Assembly: GCF_030645335.1 (NCBI RefSeq)
Contig: NZ_JAUSNH010000036.1
Location: forward strand, 1-33,223
Length of the DNA stretch: 33,223 bases
Direction of reading: 5' to 3'
DNA from: Lacisediminimonas sp.
Lineage (GTDB): Bacteria > Pseudomonadota > Gammaproteobacteria > Burkholderiales > Burkholderiaceae_D
Position numbers and translations under genes: made by a program. The notes under the pieces are model-generated. The model did no database searches. It had not been told where the DNA came from and saw only the letters and a list, made by a program, of their open reading frames with translations. Numbering within the stretch: the first letter of the stretch is position 1; each line of letters opens with the position of its first letter. Below are positions 17,778 to 25,554 of the stretch, piece after piece.

Positions 17778-18689
17778 CTACCCGGCGCTCTTGGCGCTGT
17801 TCTTGTTCGGCAGGGCAGACAGCACAGAGGAGACCACGATCAACAGCCCGCCCGCCATCATGGAGGGAGTGATGACCGCGCCTATCAACAGGACTGAGGA
17901 CACGACTGCGAACACCACCTCGGTCAACAGGACTACGCTGGTGGTATTGACCGGCAGGCGAGCCGCCGCAAATTGCAGTGCGTAATTGGCGACCAGCATG
18001 GCAGAGCCAAGGGCCATGACCAGCCCCCACACCTGCGGACCGAAACTGGTCGACGCATCAATGCCCTTGGTGGCAATCAAAGCGGCGAACACGCCAGGAA
18101 CCAAGGCGCTGCCGGCAAACATCGCCAGCGCCCTGCTGTCTCGCTCACAGTGGGCGGCGCGCCGCAACATGACATTGGTGAGCGCAAAGGCCATGCCGCC
18201 GAACAGTCCCAGCCAGTCGCCGGTATTGGATGGTAGCGGTATGCCGCCGCCTTCCGGACTGAGCACAATGGCCGCGCCGGTCAGCGCCAAGACAATCCTC
18301 ACTACCACCAGCGTGGTAATTTTTTCCTTCAGCAGTACGCGCGCCATGATGGCGGCCCATATTGGCATCAGATAAAACAAGAGGATGACGCGCACCACGT
18401 CGCCAACTGCAACACCCCAGTTAAAGGCGCCATTCGTTAAGCCGGCAGCCAGGCCAAGGACCAACAACAAGGGCGAGCGGCACACGCCGGCGACAGCCCC
18501 TGGCTTGGCCACGGCGATCGCGACAGTCCCCAGCAAAAAGACCAAGGTGGTGCACCACAACGGGTGCCAGCCTTCTTCCTGAAGCGCCTTGAGTGGCCAC
18601 CAGGACAACCCCCATATCAAGGCGTTGACGAGGAGAACGGCGATCGGCAATACACGGCTTTGCTCTTGAGGCGGTTGTGTATGCTGCAT
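17778..18689 (-). CDS. EamA/DMT-family transporter
   Basis: Integral inner-membrane transporter of the drug/metabolite superfamily, 303 residues. Ten hydrophobic segments form two EamA repeats (about 14-145 and 160-295). Typical family features are VNALIWGLSWWPLKAL near the N-terminus, GLTNGAFNWGVAVGD in TM4, the ARVLLKEKIT basic loop, and a C-terminal tail ending in a Lys/Asn/Ser-rich stretch. The ATG at 18689 has no clear Shine-Dalgarno. It precedes tauD on the same strand with a 180-base gap that holds the LysR sites, so it is probably a separate transcript. Substrate unknown; export of an amino acid or metabolite is usual. A functional link to the catabolic cluster rests only on position. 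Confidence 0.87.
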   Translation of the reverse strand: MQHTQPPQEQSRVLPIAVLLVNALIWGLSWWPLKALQEEGWHPLWCTTLVFLLGTVAIAVAKPGAVAGVCRSPLLLVLGLAAGLTNGAFNWGVAVGDVVRVILLFYLMPIWAAIMARVLLKEKITTLVVVRIVLALTGAAIVLSPEGGGIPLPSNTGDWLGLFGGMAFALTNVMLRRAAHCERDSRALAMFAGSALVPGVFAALIATKGIDASTSFGPQVWGLVMALGSAMLVANYALQFAAARLPVNTTSVVLLTEVVFAVVSSVLLIGAVITPSMMAGGLLIVVSSVLSALPNKNSAKSAG

Positions 18690-18731
18690 GTTCGGATCGG
18701 CAGAAATCAGAGCCGCCGATTCTATCCCACG

Positions 18732-18774
18732 GTCCGCTCAGAATTGGATGTCTGCAATCGACCCATAGCGGACA
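18732..18774. repeat. Degenerate repeat copy 1 with 7-bp inverted repeat
   Basis: ATAGCGGACA (18765-18774) is the exact reverse complement of TGTCCGCTAT at 19652-19661, and similarity extends weakly for about 15 more bases. Within this copy GTCCGCT (18732-18738) and AGCGGAC (18767-18773) form a perfect 7-bp inverted repeat with a 28-base spacer. It lies between eamA and the DUF938 gene. Confidence 0.45.
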
Positions 18775-18782
18775 CTGAAGGA

Positions 18783-19376
18783 TTACACCACTGCCTGCCA
18801 AACCAGACAGCGGTTATTTGATGGCATGGCCCGATCCTCAAGCAGTTTTAGCCCGGCGCCCTGCGCGAGGGCATGCACCTTTTCGAAATCCCGTATACCT
18901 TGGTGTGGCGCTTTTTCCTTGAGCCAGCGGTCAAAGCTGGCGTTGCTGTCGCTGTTGAAGTGGCCGCCGTAGTTAAAGGGGCCGTAAATGGCCAGTTTGG
19001 CGTCGGGAGCCATGATGCCGGTCAGGCCGGCGAACAGGGACTCGACGGCGGCCCAGGGCATGATGTGCAGGGTGTTGGCCGAGAAAATCGCATCGTAGCG
19101 CAGGACCGGCCAAGTTTCCTGCACATCAAGTCGCAGGGGTGGCGGGGTGTTAGGCAGGGCGGCTTCGTCCAGCCATGCAGTGATGCCGGGCAGGTTTTCC
19201 GCACGATCCGAAGTTTGCCAGGTCAGGTGCGGCAAGTGTTCGGCAAGGAAAATGGCGTGCTGGCCGGTGCCGCTGCCGATTTCCAGCACATGGTGGCGAT
19301 CGGCGAAGTGCTGGCGCAGCACGTCAAGAATCGGTTCCCGGTTCTTTTCGCAGGAAGGAGCGTTGGGCTTTTCCAT
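18783..19376 (-). CDS. DUF938 SAM-dependent methyltransferase-like protein
   Basis: Class I methyltransferase fold of the DUF938 family, 197 residues, substrate unknown. The SAM-binding motif I is VLEIGSGTGQHA (30-41). Further conserved blocks are the acidic LRLDVQETWP, the family signature FSANTLHIMPW, and YGPFNYGGHFNSDSNASFD. The ATG at 19376 has GAGG about 6 bases upstream. It stands alone: 93 bases upstream of eamA on the same strand, with a 423-base non-coding stretch on its other side. Related degenerate repeats lie on both sides of it. Nothing nearby hints at the substrate. Confidence 0.85.
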   Translation of the reverse strand: MEKPNAPSCEKNREPILDVLRQHFADRHHVLEIGSGTGQHAIFLAEHLPHLTWQTSDRAENLPGITAWLDEAALPNTPPPLRLDVQETWPVLRYDAIFSANTLHIMPWAAVESLFAGLTGIMAPDAKLAIYGPFNYGGHFNSDSNASFDRWLKEKAPHQGIRDFEKVHALAQGAGLKLLEDRAMPSNNRCLVWQAVV

Positions 19377-19648
19377 GGTGGCCTCGAATCAATCGGCTTA
19401 CATGATCGGTGAAGCTGGCTCAGCCTGCAAATCGAGCCCAGCATGAGGCACTCGCCCCTGGACACTCAGTATTACATCTAAAATGAGGGGCTGCTTACCG
19501 CTGCATCGCTGACCATTAAGCCGAAAAATCAGCAGGTCAACGGTAATGGTGCCATTGTGCGTACCCTCTGCGCGAGGGCACCAGGACGAAGGATATCTGG
19601 CATTCCCAGGCCCATAAACCGGCCGCGATCCACGGTAATGTTATGCGG

Positions 19649-19677
19649 GAATGTCCGCTATTGGCCAAAAGCTGCCT
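19649..19677. repeat. Degenerate repeat copy 2
   Basis: TGTCCGCTAT (19652-19661) followed by TGGCCAAAAGC is related, in the opposite orientation, to the copy at 18732-18774. The two copies flank the DUF938 gene. Confidence 0.45.
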
Positions 19678-19735
19678 GCCAGGGGCGGCACGCCGGCCCC
19701 GCAACACCCCGATGACCGCCGGCATCGTTTGCCGC

Positions 19736-19764
19736 TTTGCTTTGCCCGACGACCCTGCTATACT
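19736..19764 (+). promoter_or_regulatory. Promoter of rpsU and the macromolecular synthesis block
   Basis: TATACT at 19759-19764 is a 5/6 match to the -10 consensus. TTTGCT at 19736-19741 lies 17 bases upstream as a weak -35. The expected start near 19771 leaves a leader of about 30 bases before rpsU. Confidence 0.6.
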
Positions 19765-19799
19765 CGCGCTCTTTCCACCCGAAATTTTCCGGTTTGTAC

Positions 19800-20012
19800 A
19801 TGACCACTATCCGTCTAAAAGAAAACGAGCCGTTCGAAGTTGCCATGCGTCGCTTCAAGCGCACGATCGAAAAAACCGGTCTGCTGACCGAGTTGCGTGC
19901 GCGTGAGTTTTACGAGAAGCCGACTGCAGAGCGTAAGCGCAAGCTCGCCGCTGCCGTGAAGCGCCACTACAAGCGCATCCGCAGCCAGCAACTGCCCAAG
20001 AAGCTGTACTGA
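19800..20012 (+). CDS. rpsU: 30S ribosomal protein S21
   Basis: Small basic protein bS21 of the 30S subunit, near the 3' end of 16S rRNA, important for translation initiation. The 70 residues match the family over full length ([19 protein letters not shown], then [20 protein letters not shown]), with the Lys/Arg-rich C-terminus. The ATG at 19800 gives the canonical N-terminus. No Shine-Dalgarno is visible in the roughly 30-base pyrimidine-rich leader. It is first in the rpsU-yqeY-dnaG-rpoD block, and a strong terminator follows within 40 bases, so downstream genes are probably expressed at a lower level. Confidence 0.97.
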   Translation: MTTIRLKENEPFEVAMRRFKRTIEKTGLLTELRAREFYEKPTAERKRKLAAAVKRHYKRIRSQQLPKKLY

Positions 20013-20051
20013 TTGTCTTGCCGCACGTGTTGCGGTGAAGCAAGCAGCGCA

Positions 20052-20084
20052 AACCCGCTCCGGAAACGGTCCGTAGCGGGTTTT
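20052..20084 (+). terminator. Intrinsic terminator after rpsU
   Basis: AACCCGCT (20052-20059) pairs with AGCGGGTT (20075-20082). An inner CCG-GAAA-CGG can also form, and TTTT starts at 20081. Equivalent to the partial terminator between rpsU and dnaG in enterobacteria. Confidence 0.8.
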
Positions 20085-20286
20085 GGCATTTATGGCGCGG
20101 GTAGTGATGGTGCAGTCAAGAGGGGGGCGGTGGTGAATTTCCAGCGCGCCTTCTATAGTGCATTCATCCGGTCGTGATCGCCGCCTGAGCCTTGGTGTTG
20201 TCGTAGCAATTCTGGCTGCCGCAGCCTGTCACGCACCACCCGCCGCAATCGCCGGCCATGCCCGGTATTTCGAAAGAGCAAACACC

Positions 20287-20736
20287 ATGAGCCTGAAAGA
20301 GCGAATTACCGAAGACATGAAAGCGGCGATGCGCGCCAAGGACAGTGAGCGGCTGGGTACCATCCGTTTGCTGACTGCCGCCATCAAGCAGAAGGAAGTC
20401 GACGAGCGTATCGAGCTGACCGACGCCCAGGTGCTGGCCGTGATCGAAAAAATGAACAAGCAGCGCAAGGACTCGATCACCCAGTTCGAAGCCGGCGGGC
20501 GCCAGGACCTGGCCGACAAGGAACGTTCCGAGCTGACGGTGCTGTCGGCCTACATGCCGGCATCGCTGCCGCAAGCCGAAGTGCAGGCAGCGGTGGCAGC
20601 AGCCGTCGCTGCAACCGGTGCTGCCGGCCCGCAGGACATGGGCCGCGTGATGGCCGTGCTCAAGCAGGAACTCGCCGGACGGGCGGACATGACCGCGGTT
20701 TCCGCGATGGTCAAGGCAGCGCTGGTCAAGTCCTAG
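20287..20736 (+). CDS. yqeY: GatB/YqeY domain-containing protein
   Basis: Small helical protein related to the tail domain of GatB and proposed to bind tRNA; exact role unknown. The 149 residues begin MSLKERITEDMKAAMRAKD, followed by RLGTIRLLTAAIKQKEVD, KQRKDSITQFEAGGRQDLA and SAYMPASLPQAEV, all standard blocks. The length matches E. coli YqeY (about 147). The ATG at 20287 is preferred over an open upstream extension that has no family similarity. A TATAGT at 20154-20159 might be a weak local promoter. It sits between rpsU and dnaG, the usual betaproteobacterial order, with dnaG 38 bases downstream. Confidence 0.92.
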   Translation: MSLKERITEDMKAAMRAKDSERLGTIRLLTAAIKQKEVDERIELTDAQVLAVIEKMNKQRKDSITQFEAGGRQDLADKERSELTVLSAYMPASLPQAEVQAAVAAAVAATGAAGPQDMGRVMAVLKQELAGRADMTAVSAMVKAALVKS

Positions 20737-20774
20737 GCCGCGGCCCCGACGCGTCCACGCGACCCTGCGCCCCC

Positions 20775-22580
20775 ATGATCCCGCCAAATTTCATCCAGGA
20801 CCTGCTGAACCGGGTCGATATCGTCGACGTGGTCGGCCGGTATGTCCAGCTGAAAAAGGGTGGCGCAAATTTCATGGGCTTGTGCCCGTTCCATAATGAA
20901 AAGTCGCCCAGCTTCACCGTCAGTCCCACCAAGCAGTTTTATCACTGCTTCGGATGCGGCGCGCACGGCACCGCGATCGGTTTCCTGATTGAATACTCTG
21001 GCGCCGGTTTCATCGACGCCGTCAAGCAGCTGGCCGATGGGGTTGGCATGGTGGTGCCTGAGCGGGACGACAAGATCCCGCCGGCCGCCCGTGCCGAAGC
21101 GCAGGCAAAAAGCATGGCCCTGTCCGAGGCGCTCAACCGCGCCTGCGATTATTACCGCCATCAGTTGCGCGCTACGCCGCAGGCGATCGACTACCTGAAA
21201 GGGCGCGGCCTGAGCGGCGAAATCGCCGCCCGTTTCGGTATCGGCTTTGCGCCCGAGCGCTGGGATGGACTGCGCGAGGCTTGTCCTTCCTATGAGGATG
21301 AGGCGCTGGTCGAATCCGGTCTGGTGATCCTGCGTGAGCCCGAAGGTGGCGCGCCGGCCAAGCGCTACGACCGCTTCCGGAACCGGATCATGTTTCCGAT
21401 CCGGAATGTGAAAGGCCAGGTGATCGGTTTCGGCGGCCGCGTGATGGATGGCGGCGAACCAAAATACTTGAATTCACCGGAGACGCCCCTATTTCAGAAG
21501 GGCGCCGAGTTGTATGGCCTGTTTGAAGCCAGGCAGGCGATTCGGGAGGCCGGCTATGTGCTGGTGACCGAAGGCTACATGGACGTGGTGGCGCTGGCCC
21601 AACTGGGATTTCCGCAGGCGGTGGCGACGCTTGGAACCGCCTGCACCGCCACCCATGTGCAAAAGCTGGTGCGGCAGACCGATCATGTGATTTTCAGTTT
21701 CGATGGCGATGGCGCCGGACGGCGAGCGGCGCGACGGGCTCTGGAAGCCAGCCTGCCGCATGCGGCCGACAACAGGACGATTGGCTTCCTGTTCTTGCCG
21801 CCCGAACACGATCCGGACAGTTATGTCAGGGAATTCGGCGCCGATGTATTCGCCGGACAAGTAAAAAATGCGATGCCACTGTCGCAATTCCTGCTCAATG
21901 AGGTGGGTACGGATTGCGACCTGAACACGGCAGAGGGACGGGCCCGCATGCAGCATGAAGCCAAGCCGCTGCTGCAGGCAATGCCGGCATCGGCGTTGCG
22001 CATGCAGATCATCCGCAGCCTGGCAAAAATGACGCAATCGTCGCCGGACGAGATCGAATCGTTCTGCGGGCTGTCGAAGCGGGCAGTGCGCATGACGGCG
22101 CGCCCGACAGGCAGGGCGGCGCGTACGCCGCCGGTAGAGCTGGAACGGCAGGTGATGCGCTTGCTGGTCGCGCAGCCGGCGCTGGCGACGGAACTCGATG
22201 ACGACGCCTTGCAGGTGGTCGGACACTTTGCGCCGGACAGTGGCGCCATGTTGTTCGAGCTGGCTGGACATTGCCGGGCGATCGGCGCGGATGCCGGATT
22301 TGCCGCGTTGAGCGAACAATTGCGCATGGCAGGTAGCGATTTTGACAACCTGATCGCAGAAGTCGCCGGCGACAGCGAAGCAGAGACCGACCCCGAGGTC
22401 GCGCGCATGGAATTGCGCGGCGCGCTGCGGCAAAGCCGCTTGCGTCTGCTCAAGAGCGAACTGGAGCAACTGGTGGCAGGCGGCTTGCCGGGCGACGCGG
22501 ACCGTGAGCGCTATCGCGAACTGACGCGGCAGCAGGAAGCGCTGAAAAGGCAGTCGGAGTCAGAGGCGGCGGCCCGGTAA
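20775..22580 (+). CDS. dnaG: DNA primase
   Basis: Synthesises RNA primers at the replication fork together with DnaB helicase. The 601-residue protein has an N-terminal CHC2 zinc finger (Cys37, His40, Cys58, Cys61), the RNA polymerase core with MFPIRNVKGQVIGFGGR, and a Toprim domain with VTEGYMDVVAL and SFDGDGAGRRAARRAL. A C-terminal helicase-binding domain follows from about residue 450. Length is close to E. coli DnaG (581). Its stop codon lies in the loop of a small terminator hairpin, separating it from rpoD. Confidence 0.97.
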   Translation: MIPPNFIQDLLNRVDIVDVVGRYVQLKKGGANFMGLCPFHNEKSPSFTVSPTKQFYHCFGCGAHGTAIGFLIEYSGAGFIDAVKQLADGVGMVVPERDDKIPPAARAEAQAKSMALSEALNRACDYYRHQLRATPQAIDYLKGRGLSGEIAARFGIGFAPERWDGLREACPSYEDEALVESGLVILREPEGGAPAKRYDRFRNRIMFPIRNVKGQVIGFGGRVMDGGEPKYLNSPETPLFQKGAELYGLFEARQAIREAGYVLVTEGYMDVVALAQLGFPQAVATLGTACTATHVQKLVRQTDHVIFSFDGDGAGRRAARRALEASLPHAADNRTIGFLFLPPEHDPDSYVREFGADVFAGQVKNAMPLSQFLLNEVGTDCDLNTAEGRARMQHEAKPLLQAMPASALRMQIIRSLAKMTQSSPDEIESFCGLSKRAVRMTARPTGRAARTPPVELERQVMRLLVAQPALATELDDDALQVVGHFAPDSGAMLFELAGHCRAIGADAGFAALSEQLRMAGSDFDNLIAEVAGDSEAETDPEVARMELRGALRQSRLRLLKSELEQLVAGGLPGDADRERYRELTRQQEALKRQSESEAAAR

Positions 22581-22591
22581 GACCGGGTTTT
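22573..22591 (+). terminator. Small terminator centred on the dnaG stop codon
   Basis: CCCGG (22573-22577), loop TAAGA and CCGGG (22583-22587) are followed by TTTT. The TAA stop of dnaG (22578-22580) is in the loop. The stem is only 5 bp (7 with G-T pairs), so partial termination is likely. Confidence 0.55.
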
Positions 22592-22594
22592 CGA

Positions 22595-22622
22595 CTGGCA
22601 ACGGCACCGATTGTGCTATACT
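22595..22622 (+). promoter_or_regulatory. Promoter of rpoD
   Basis: CTGGCA (22595-22600), a 16-base spacer and TATACT (22617-22622). Transcription would start near 22629, giving a leader of about 187 bases. Confidence 0.6.
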
Positions 22623-22624
22623 TA

Positions 22625-22767
22625 AAGGCTTTTCTATCAAAGCCTTACGTTGTATTTGCGGGGCGGTGGCAAAGCTGCAGCGAGTGCTACGGATAGCTCG
22701 ATGGCCAGGTAATAACGCCGGTGAAGGCTTGCAACATTGGTTGCAACAAGTGCCGCAAAGATGCGGC
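22625..22767 (+). promoter_or_regulatory. Structured rpoD 5' leader
   Basis: Three hairpins can form. AAGGCTTT/AAAGCCTT (22625-22646) sits at the predicted start of transcription and could also be an operator. TTGCAAC/GTTGCAA (22729-22746) has loop ATTG. GCCGCA/TGCGGC (22752-22767) has loop AAGA. A minimal reading frame ATG GCC AGG TAA at 22701-22712 precedes the last two. I do not recognise a known riboswitch or leader family. Confidence 0.45.
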
Positions 22768-22815
22768 CCGGTGCAAAGAATTTGATCGGCAACACTTTCA
22801 TTCGGCTTTAATCTC

Positions 22816-25371
22816 ATGGCGAGCGCAATGAAGAATACCGCGAAAACCAAGCCCTCCGTGGCAAAAAACAATCAAGCTGCGCGCACCAAGCCCGCGCCTG
22901 CCGGCAGTCGTTCCGATGCCGCCCAGGAAAAGGCGCCGCCGGCTGGCCGCAGCAAGCCGGGAACCAGGGCGGCCGCAGCGAAATCAATAGATAAAGACAC
23001 GTCAACGGTTGCTGCGCGGCCGGAGACCACGGCGTCGGGACGCATCGCCAAATCGGCTGCCAAGCCGGCGCCAGTACCGACGGAAAAATCCTTACCCAGG
23101 AGTACGGCCAAGCCGGCCTCTGCTCAATCGAAGACCTCTGTGACGACCAAGAAAACCGACCCTAAAGCTGCTGTCAAACCTGTCAATACGGCTCCGCTGG
23201 TCAAAACCGACGCACCGGCCTCGCTGGTCTCGGAAGTTTCGCAGACAACCGATGCTGCGACGCTGGCGGCAATCGACACCTCCGGTTATGTGCTGCCTTC
23301 CATCAAGGTGCCAGGACGCCGTGGCCGCAAGCCCAAGGATTTCCAGCCCGAAAATGAAGAAGTGGCAGCGCTCAACGCCGTTGAACGGGCCGAACTGAAA
23401 GCCGCCGACAAGGCGCGCGCCAAGGATCGCAAGGCCAAGGAAAAGGCCCTGCTCAAGGACGCTTTTTCGTCCGACACCGAAGCCACCGAAGAAGAGCTGG
23501 AGCGTCGTCGCCAGAAGCTCAAGACCCTGATCAAGCTGGGCAAGGAGCGCGGTTTCCTGACGTACGCGGAAATCAACGACCATCTGCCTGAAAACATCGT
23601 CGATCCTGAAGCCATCGAAGGCATCATCGGCACCTTCAACGACATGGGCATCGCGGTGTACGAACACGCGCCGGATGCAGAGACCCTGTTGCTGTCGGAT
23701 GCGGTTGCCTCGGGCGCCAGCGATGACGATGCCGAAGCCGCCGCTGAAGCCGCGCTGTCGACCGTCGACTCCGATTTCGGCCGCACCACCGACCCGGTGC
23801 GCATGTACATGCGCGAGATGGGCTCGGTCGAGCTGTTGACGCGCGAAGGCGAGATCGAGATCGCCAAGCGCATCGAAGACGGCCTGAAGGACATGATCCA
23901 GGCAATCTCCGCTTGCCCGACCACGATCGCCGAACTGCTGGCCACGGCCGACAAGATCGCTCGCGAAGAGTCGCGCATCGACGAAGTGGTCGACGGCCTG
24001 GTCGATCCTAACGCCGACTCGCCGGTTGCCATTGCGGCAGCGGCAGCAGTGGCCGCGGAAGAGGATGCCGAAGCCGATGCCGAGGATGAAGAAGACGAAG
24101 AAGTCGAAGAAGACAATTCCGCTGGTGGCGCAGCCGGTTATTCGCCCGAGCAGATCGAACAGTTGAAGCGTGACGCGCTCGGCAAGTTCGGCGTGATCGC
24201 CCAGCAGTTCGACAAGATGCGCAAGGCGTTCGAGAAGGAAGGTTACAACTCCAAGCCTTACGTCAAGGCGCAGGAGTCGATTTCCAACGAACTGCTCGGG
24301 ATTCGCTTTACCGCCAAGATGGTCGAGAAGCTGTGCGACACGCTGCGTGGCCAGGTCGATGAAGTGCGTCATATCGAGAAGCAGATCCTCGATGTGGCCG
24401 TCAATCGCTGCGGCATGCCGCGCAGCCATTTCATCAAGGTGTTCCCCGGTAACGAGACCAACCTCGACTGGATCGACGGCGAAGTGTCCGCTGCCCATTC
24501 GTACAGCGGCATCCTCGGTCGCAATGTGCCGACCATCAAGGAACTGCAACAAAAACTGATCGACCTGCAAGCCCGCGTCGTGTTGCCGCTGCCTGACTTG
24601 CGCAGCATCAACAAGAAGATGGCTGCAGGCGAAATGAAGGCGCGCAAGGCCAAGCGGGAAATGACCGAAGCCAACTTGCGGCTGGTGATTTCGATCGCCA
24701 AGAAATACACCAACCGCGGCCTGCAATTCCTCGACCTGATCCAGGAAGGCAATATCGGTCTGATGAAGGCGGTGGACAAGTTTGAATATCGTCGCGGCTA
24801 CAAGTTTTCGACCTATGCCACCTGGTGGATCCGGCAAGCGATTACCCGCTCGATCGCCGACCAGGCGCGCACCATCCGTATTCCGGTTCACATGATCGAG
24901 ACGATCAACAAGATGAACCGGATTTCGCGGCAGATCCTGCAGGATACCGGCGCCGAGCCGGATCCGGCTACGCTGGCGCTGAAGATGGAAATGCCGGAAG
25001 ACAAGATCCGCAAGATCATGAAGATCGCGAAAGAGCCGATTTCGATGGAGACGCCGATCGGCGACGACGACGACTCGCACCTGGGCGATTTCATCGAAGA
25101 CATGAACACGCTGGCGCCGGCCGATGCCGCGCTGCACGCATCGATGCGCGGCGTGGTGAAGGATGTGCTGGATTCGCTGACCCCGCGCGAAGCGAAGGTC
25201 CTGCGCATGCGTTTTGGTATCGAGATGTCCACCGACCACACGCTGGAAGAGGTCGGCAAGCAGTTTGACGTAACACGCGAACGGATTCGCCAGATAGAGG
25301 CAAAGGCGCTGCGCAAGCTGCGTCATCCGTCCCGCTCCGACAAGCTAAAGAGCTTCCTCGAAGGCAGTTGA
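22816..25371 (+). CDS. rpoD: RNA polymerase primary sigma factor (sigma-70), long N-terminus
   Basis: Housekeeping sigma factor. The 851-residue protein has all sigma-70 regions: 1.1 (from about residue 231), 1.2 ([12 protein letters not shown]), a non-conserved region with an acidic stretch (24055-24120), region 2 with [11 protein letters not shown] and [14 protein letters not shown] (from residue 662), region 3, and region 4 ([31 protein letters not shown]). E. coli RpoD has 613 residues. The extra ~238 lie mostly ahead of region 1.1, as a Lys/Ala/Pro/Thr-rich tail with a basic RRGRKPK (168-174). The ATG at 22816 is used; a second ATG 4 codons later is possible, and neither has a clear Shine-Dalgarno. 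It has its own promoter and structured leader. Confidence 0.96.
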   Translation: MASAMKNTAKTKPSVAKNNQAARTKPAPAGSRSDAAQEKAPPAGRSKPGTRAAAAKSIDKDTSTVAARPETTASGRIAKSAAKPAPVPTEKSLPRSTAKPASAQSKTSVTTKKTDPKAAVKPVNTAPLVKTDAPASLVSEVSQTTDAATLAAIDTSGYVLPSIKVPGRRGRKPKDFQPENEEVAALNAVERAELKAADKARAKDRKAKEKALLKDAFSSDTEATEEELERRRQKLKTLIKLGKERGFLTYAEINDHLPENIVDPEAIEGIIGTFNDMGIAVYEHAPDAETLLLSDAVASGASDDDAEAAAEAALSTVDSDFGRTTDPVRMYMREMGSVELLTREGEIEIAKRIEDGLKDMIQAISACPTTIAELLATADKIAREESRIDEVVDGLVDPNADSPVAIAAAAAVAAEEDAEADAEDEEDEEVEEDNSAGGAAGYSPEQIEQLKRDALGKFGVIAQQFDKMRKAFEKEGYNSKPYVKAQESISNELLGIRFTAKMVEKLCDTLRGQVDEVRHIEKQILDVAVNRCGMPRSHFIKVFPGNETNLDWIDGEVSAAHSYSGILGRNVPTIKELQQKLIDLQARVVLPLPDLRSINKKMAAGEMKARKAKREMTEANLRLVISIAKKYTNRGLQFLDLIQEGNIGLMKAVDKFEYRRGYKFSTYATWWIRQAITRSIADQARTIRIPVHMIETINKMNRISRQILQDTGAEPDPATLALKMEMPEDKIRKIMKIAKEPISMETPIGDDDDSHLGDFIEDMNTLAPADAALHASMRGVVKDVLDSLTPREAKVLRMRFGIEMSTDHTLEEVGKQFDVTRERIRQIEAKALRKLRHPSRSDKLKSFLEGS

Positions 25372-25374
25372 TTA

Positions 25375-25404
25375 TTGCAACCGTCATCGGGCAGGTTATA
25401 TACT
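25375..25404 (+). promoter_or_regulatory. Promoter of the tRNA (and probably rhlE)
   Basis: TTGCAA (25375-25380), an 18-base spacer and TATACT (25399-25404). The start would be near 25411, about 60 bases before the tRNA. Confidence 0.6.
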
Positions 25405-25412
25405 CCCCAACC

Positions 25413-25438
25413 GTTGCCTCCGTCACACCGGGGGCAAC
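25413..25438 (+). terminator. Hairpin between rpoD and tRNA
   Basis: GTTGCCTCCG (25413-25422) pairs with CGGGGGCAAC (25429-25438), 10 bp with one G-T pair and loop TCACAC, followed by only TT. It may end rpoD transcripts, or be the 5' hairpin of the tRNA precursor, since the predicted tRNA promoter starts just before it. Confidence 0.45.
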
Positions 25439-25469
25439 TTCAGCAAGCGTAAAGCGTGCAGAAAGAATT

Positions 25470-25548
<79 letters not shown>

Positions 25549-25554
25549 AATATC

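Larger units (their letters stand above)
19377..19799. other. 423-base intergenic stretch between DUF938 and rpsU genes
   Basis: No convincing gene is seen. It holds repeat copy 2 (19649-19677), two similar short strings GGTAATGGTGCCA and GGTAATGTTATGC (from 19541 and 19634), and the rpsU promoter at its right end. A 62-codon minus-strand frame (19537-19725) has no recognisable family features and no Shine-Dalgarno. Confidence 0.6.

Noticed and set aside
18692-18782. eamA promoter with TAGAAT on the minus strand (18724-18719)
   Set aside because: The -10 is plausible, but no acceptable -35 is found at 15-19 bases, so it was not listed as a feature.
19537-19725. 62-codon minus-strand frame in the DUF938-rpsU gap
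   Set aside because: No recognisable family, no Shine-Dalgarno, and it includes the degenerate repeat.
20158-20286. N-terminal extension of YqeY resembling a signal peptide
   Set aside because: YqeY is cytoplasmic with a canonical start at 20287; the upstream codons have no family similarity.
23092-25326. 744-codon open frame on the minus strand opposite rpoD
   Set aside because: His/Gln/Leu-rich shadow of rpoD without motifs.
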